The position numbers were made by a program, and so were the translations under genes. A stretch of DNA of 64,000 nt. It comes from Limanda limanda. Taxonomy: Eukaryota; Chordata; Actinopteri; Pleuronectiformes; Pleuronectidae. The stretch covers positions 5,269,686 through 5,333,685 of the forward strand of contig NC_083656.1 of NCBI RefSeq assembly GCF_963576545.1. The letters are read 5' to 3'. Positions 63,940-64,000 of the stretch are shown here, in pieces. The notes below the pieces were generated by a model that saw nothing but the letters and a program-made list of their open reading frames with translations, did no database searches and was not told where the DNA came from. Within the stretch, counting starts at the first letter, position 1. Each line of letters begins with the position of its first letter.

Positions 63940-64000
63940 GTTTGGTCCATGTCCCACCCACTAACATGGAGGAGGCTGGGCTTATTCCTATAAGTGCTTT
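63940..64000 (+). mobile_element. Left part of the CCAGCCACCAGGG element, cut by the window edge
   Basis: GGTCCATGTCCCACCCACTA and ACATGGAGGAGGCTGGGCTT are the left half of the element whose right half is at 31335-31466. The rest should follow past the edge. Confidence 0.6.

Larger units (their letters stand above)
50829..64000 (-). other. Sequence upstream of the tanc2 start-codon exon (5' intron or flank)
   Basis: No coding exon was found here on either strand. The acceptor at 50828 implies that a noncoding tanc2 exon lies in or beyond this stretch, but it cannot be placed by eye. It holds SINE copies (51.2 and 60.5 kb), MITE fragments (51.6, 53.0, 54.6, 56.6, 56.7, 59.7 and 63.9 kb), a (TG)n run (62.6 kb), and AT-rich motif-dense patches at 55.2-55.6 and 62.0-62.5 kb. 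A G/C patch at 53740-53800 has two GCGTCACCCCGG-like CRE half-sites but no other promoter sign. Confidence 0.5.

Overview
The window is noncoding-rich vertebrate DNA, most likely from a percomorph teleost fish. It has short exons in long introns, very long (CA)n, (GA)n and (ATCT)n microsatellites, tRNA-derived SINE copies, LINE 3' tails and small inverted-repeat elements that I recognise as high-copy in ray-finned fish. There is no bacterial-style gene packing. Repeat family assignments rest on recognition only; no database was searched.

The only protein-coding gene I can support is the 5' part of a tanc2 orthologue (TPR, ankyrin-repeat and coiled-coil scaffold of the postsynapse; a or b paralogue not resolved). 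It lies on the minus strand and runs off the left edge. Four coding exons have matching splice sites: exon A with the start codon (50724-50790, with 5'UTR to about 50828), exon B (25309-25365), exon C (22180-22359) and exon D (855-971). Joined, they give about 140 N-terminal residues, starting MFRNSLKMLLTGGK and reaching the KFVESPRIP and DLDTYCPG segments. All junctions are phase 1. The NTPase-like, ankyrin and TPR parts must lie to the left of the window, and the promoter and any noncoding 5' exons to the right.

The best new observation is at 13246-13357, in the 21-kb intron before exon D. A minus-strand ATG opens a 37-codon reading frame that ends in a GTGAGC donor in phase 1, so it could splice directly to exon D. 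More than 500 bp upstream of it on that strand contain no ATG, are CpG-rich in part, and include an RFX X-box-like palindrome. This looks like an internal promoter and alternative first exon for an N-terminally different TANC2. That is inference.

Layout: 1-854 intron after exon D; 855-971 exon D; 972-22179 intron with microsatellites, a diverged 0.3-kb tandem duplication (3.4-4.1 kb), the candidate alternative first exon (13.2-13.9 kb), a SINE (20.6 kb) and a LINE tail with (ATCT)n (21.7-22.1 kb); exon C; 22360-25308 intron with a TTAA-type MITE and a LINE tail; exon B; 25366-50723 intron with LINE tails, MITE copies, a 648-bp hAT-like MITE (42.7-43.3 kb), and a possible enhancer (46.0-46.4 kb); exon A; 50829-64000 upstream sequence with SINE and MITE copies and several AT-rich, homeodomain-motif-dense patches that may be conserved noncoding elements.
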